DNA of 6,309 bases from JAPUME01 sp964605715 (GTDB taxonomy: Bacteria > Acidobacteriota > Terriglobia > UBA7540 > JAPUME01): assembly GCA_964605715.1 (NCBI GenBank), contig CAZSDV010000083.1, forward strand, positions 1 to 6,309, in the 5' to 3' direction. The position numbers and the translations under genes were made by a program. Positions 5,612 through 6,309 of the stretch are shown here, one piece after another. Within the stretch, counting starts at the first letter, position 1. Every line of letters begins with the position of its first letter. The notes under the pieces were generated by a model. It had not been told where the DNA came from, did no database searches, and saw only the letters and a list, made by a program, of their open reading frames with translations.

Positions 5612-5952
5612 CTACCAACCTATCTCAAATCCAATCAGAACGCAGAGTGCTCTGCTTACTTTTTCAGGATACACCAGATGGACATCTCCTGGTGGAGAGA
5701 GGTCAGCTGATAGGTTATACGTGGTGCGAACCCCTGCATCGCGTCCTCTTTGAAGCAATTATCAATCTTCCTGTTGCTTCACCTGAGTCTCTCCAGATTC
5801 GACTTCTCGAAGTCCTTACTCGTAAAGGCTATCCAGACGTGGACCTAAAACCATTTTTTCACCCTCATGGCCTAACCCGAGCTGATGCAAAGGTGCTGAT
5901 AAGGGATCTGAGGGAATCCTCAGAAGATTTCAAGGATTTAGCTTCAACTTGA
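5605..5952 (+). CDS. Small protein of unknown function, faintly DnaB N-domain-like
   Basis: The 115-aa protein starts at ATT 5605 (101 aa if GTG 5647 were used). The ATT is chosen because AAGGAGGG ends 7 nt before it and because the added residues SSTNLSQIQSERR continue naturally into the helix RRVLCLLFQD. There is no signal peptide or membrane segment, so it is probably cytoplasmic. Its pattern is an initial helix with SERRVLCLLFQ (residues 11-21), then WCEPLHRVLFEAI (40-52), then helices at about 60-75 and 90-107. This recalls the small helical N-terminal domain of replicative helicase DnaB, where 'ER.vLg.lL' precedes 'P.Hr.iFeai'. The likeness is weak and no helicase domain follows, so no function is assigned. 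It may be co-transcribed with the AceE-like gene 89 nt upstream. A hairpin follows its stop directly. Confidence 0.65.
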   Translation: MSSTNLSQIQSERRVLCLLFQDTPDGHLLVERGQLIGYTWCEPLHRVLFEAIINLPVASPESLQIRLLEVLTRKGYPDVDLKPFFHPHGLTRADAKVLIRDLRESSEDFKDLAST

Positions 5953-5974
5953 AATTTCTTTTATAGAAATTTTT
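5952..5974 (+). terminator. AT-rich hairpin terminator after the small gene
   Basis: AAATTTCT (5952-5959) pairs perfectly with AGAAATTT (5965-5972) around TTTAT, and the right arm runs into two more Ts. It overlaps the last base of the TGA stop. The stem has only one GC pair per strand, so strength is doubtful. Its position at the end of the + operon, before a convergent gene, supports a terminator role. Confidence 0.5.
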
Positions 5975-6058
5975 AATGGACAGAGCCTGATCTTCTTATT
6001 AGTTCTTGCGGGATAACTTTGGTCCACTCCCAGCCAAAACATATATGAAAATGGTAAA

Positions 6059-6309
6059 TCAGAGAGGGGTTTTTCCCGCCCGGCGCGCCTCTCCAACGAG
6101 CGCCTGAACAGCGTCGGTGGCGGCTCGCAGTAACAGCTGACTTTCTGTTCCCACCATAAAGAACCGCATCCCCATCTCTTGATAAAGGTTCGCTGCTTCC
6201 GTGATTGAGATGCGAAGTGGTATTTGAGAAGATGTTTCTATTGGAAGCCAAATCGCAGGCGAAACGCCATTCTTCGTACAAACCTCAAACACACGCTCAA
6301 TCGCTTTCA
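6059..6309 (-). CDS. HpcH/HpaI-family aldolase, C-terminal part (runs off the window)
   Basis: The last 82 codons of a minus-strand gene are visible, ending in TGA at 6061-6059. The frame is still open at the right edge, so the start is not in the window and the internal GTG at 6292 is not a real start. The visible part begins KAIERVFEVCTKNG and includes ANLYQEMGMRFFMVGTESQ followed by LLLRAATDAVQALVGEAR. This matches the end of HpcH/HpaI aldolases (class II, metal-dependent, pyruvate-forming cleavage of 2-keto-hydroxy acids), where a helix 'AIerv...a' precedes 'G.rfv.vGsD..ll..a' and a final helix. The metal ligands and catalytic residues of this family lie in the missing part, so activity and substrate cannot be judged. 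The gene is convergent with the small gene to its left, 106 nt away. Confidence 0.75.
   Translation of the reverse strand, partial: KAIERVFEVCTKNGVSPAIWLPIETSSQIPLRISITEAANLYQEMGMRFFMVGTESQLLLRAATDAVQALVGEARRAGKTPL

Noticed and set aside
5973..6281. Minus-strand 102-codon frame
   Set aside because: It overlaps the aldolase coding region in another frame. The aldolase frame has clear family motifs and this one has none.
1..6309. CRISPR array, toxin-antitoxin pair, phage or defence island
   Set aside because: I saw no regularly spaced repeats, no paired small overlapping genes and no nuclease, methylase or ATPase motifs. The window reads as ordinary metabolic genes with unusual starts and one unusual stop.

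Overview
This window reads as chromosomal DNA from a heterotrophic, Shine-Dalgarno-using bacterium. The gene repertoire is a Tat-signal sugar-isomerase-like TIM barrel, a secreted NHL-type beta-propeller, a homodimeric AceE-like E1 enzyme and an HpcH/HpaI aldolase. It recalls environmental Verrucomicrobiota, Planctomycetota or Acidobacteriota. That placement is an impression from the families, not a proof.

Layout, left to right. Positions 1-299 hold no intact gene. They contain a 37-codon open fragment with a faint likeness to the C-terminus of a tyrosine recombinase, and a 12-bp exact copy of the anticodon-arm sequence of the tRNA that follows. A complete tRNA-Leu(UAA) lies at 300-384. A secreted 378-aa six-bladed beta-propeller protein (+) follows at 541-1677, with a weak hairpin terminator behind it. 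Convergent to it is a Tat-exported sugar phosphate isomerase/epimerase-like protein (-) at 1868-2716. Its reading frame is cut by an in-frame TAA, and the missing 24 C-terminal codons are still present in frame down to 1793. A 417-bp AT-rich divergent intergenic region (2717-3133) separates it from a large AceE/transketolase-like thiamine-diphosphate enzyme (+), which ends at 5515. A small unrecognised protein (+) ends at 5952, followed by an AT-rich hairpin. The C-terminal part of an HpcH/HpaI-family aldolase (-) runs off the right edge.

The most unusual signals are at gene starts and ends. The AceE-like gene and the small gene after it have no ATG, GTG or TTG at a plausible distance from their strong Shine-Dalgarno sequences. 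In both, an in-frame ATT sits exactly 7 nt after the Shine-Dalgarno sequence and within a small hairpin with a 3-nt loop. I propose AUU initiation at 3134 and 5605, with sequencing error as the main alternative. The second signal is the TAA in the isomerase, which replaces what is normally a Tyr codon in an IPANIEYEY-type motif.

The carbon-metabolism genes (isomerase, AceE-like E1, aldolase) are on different strands and do not form one operon. Only the AceE-like gene and the small gene after it look potentially co-transcribed. No defence system, CRISPR array or intact mobile element is visible.
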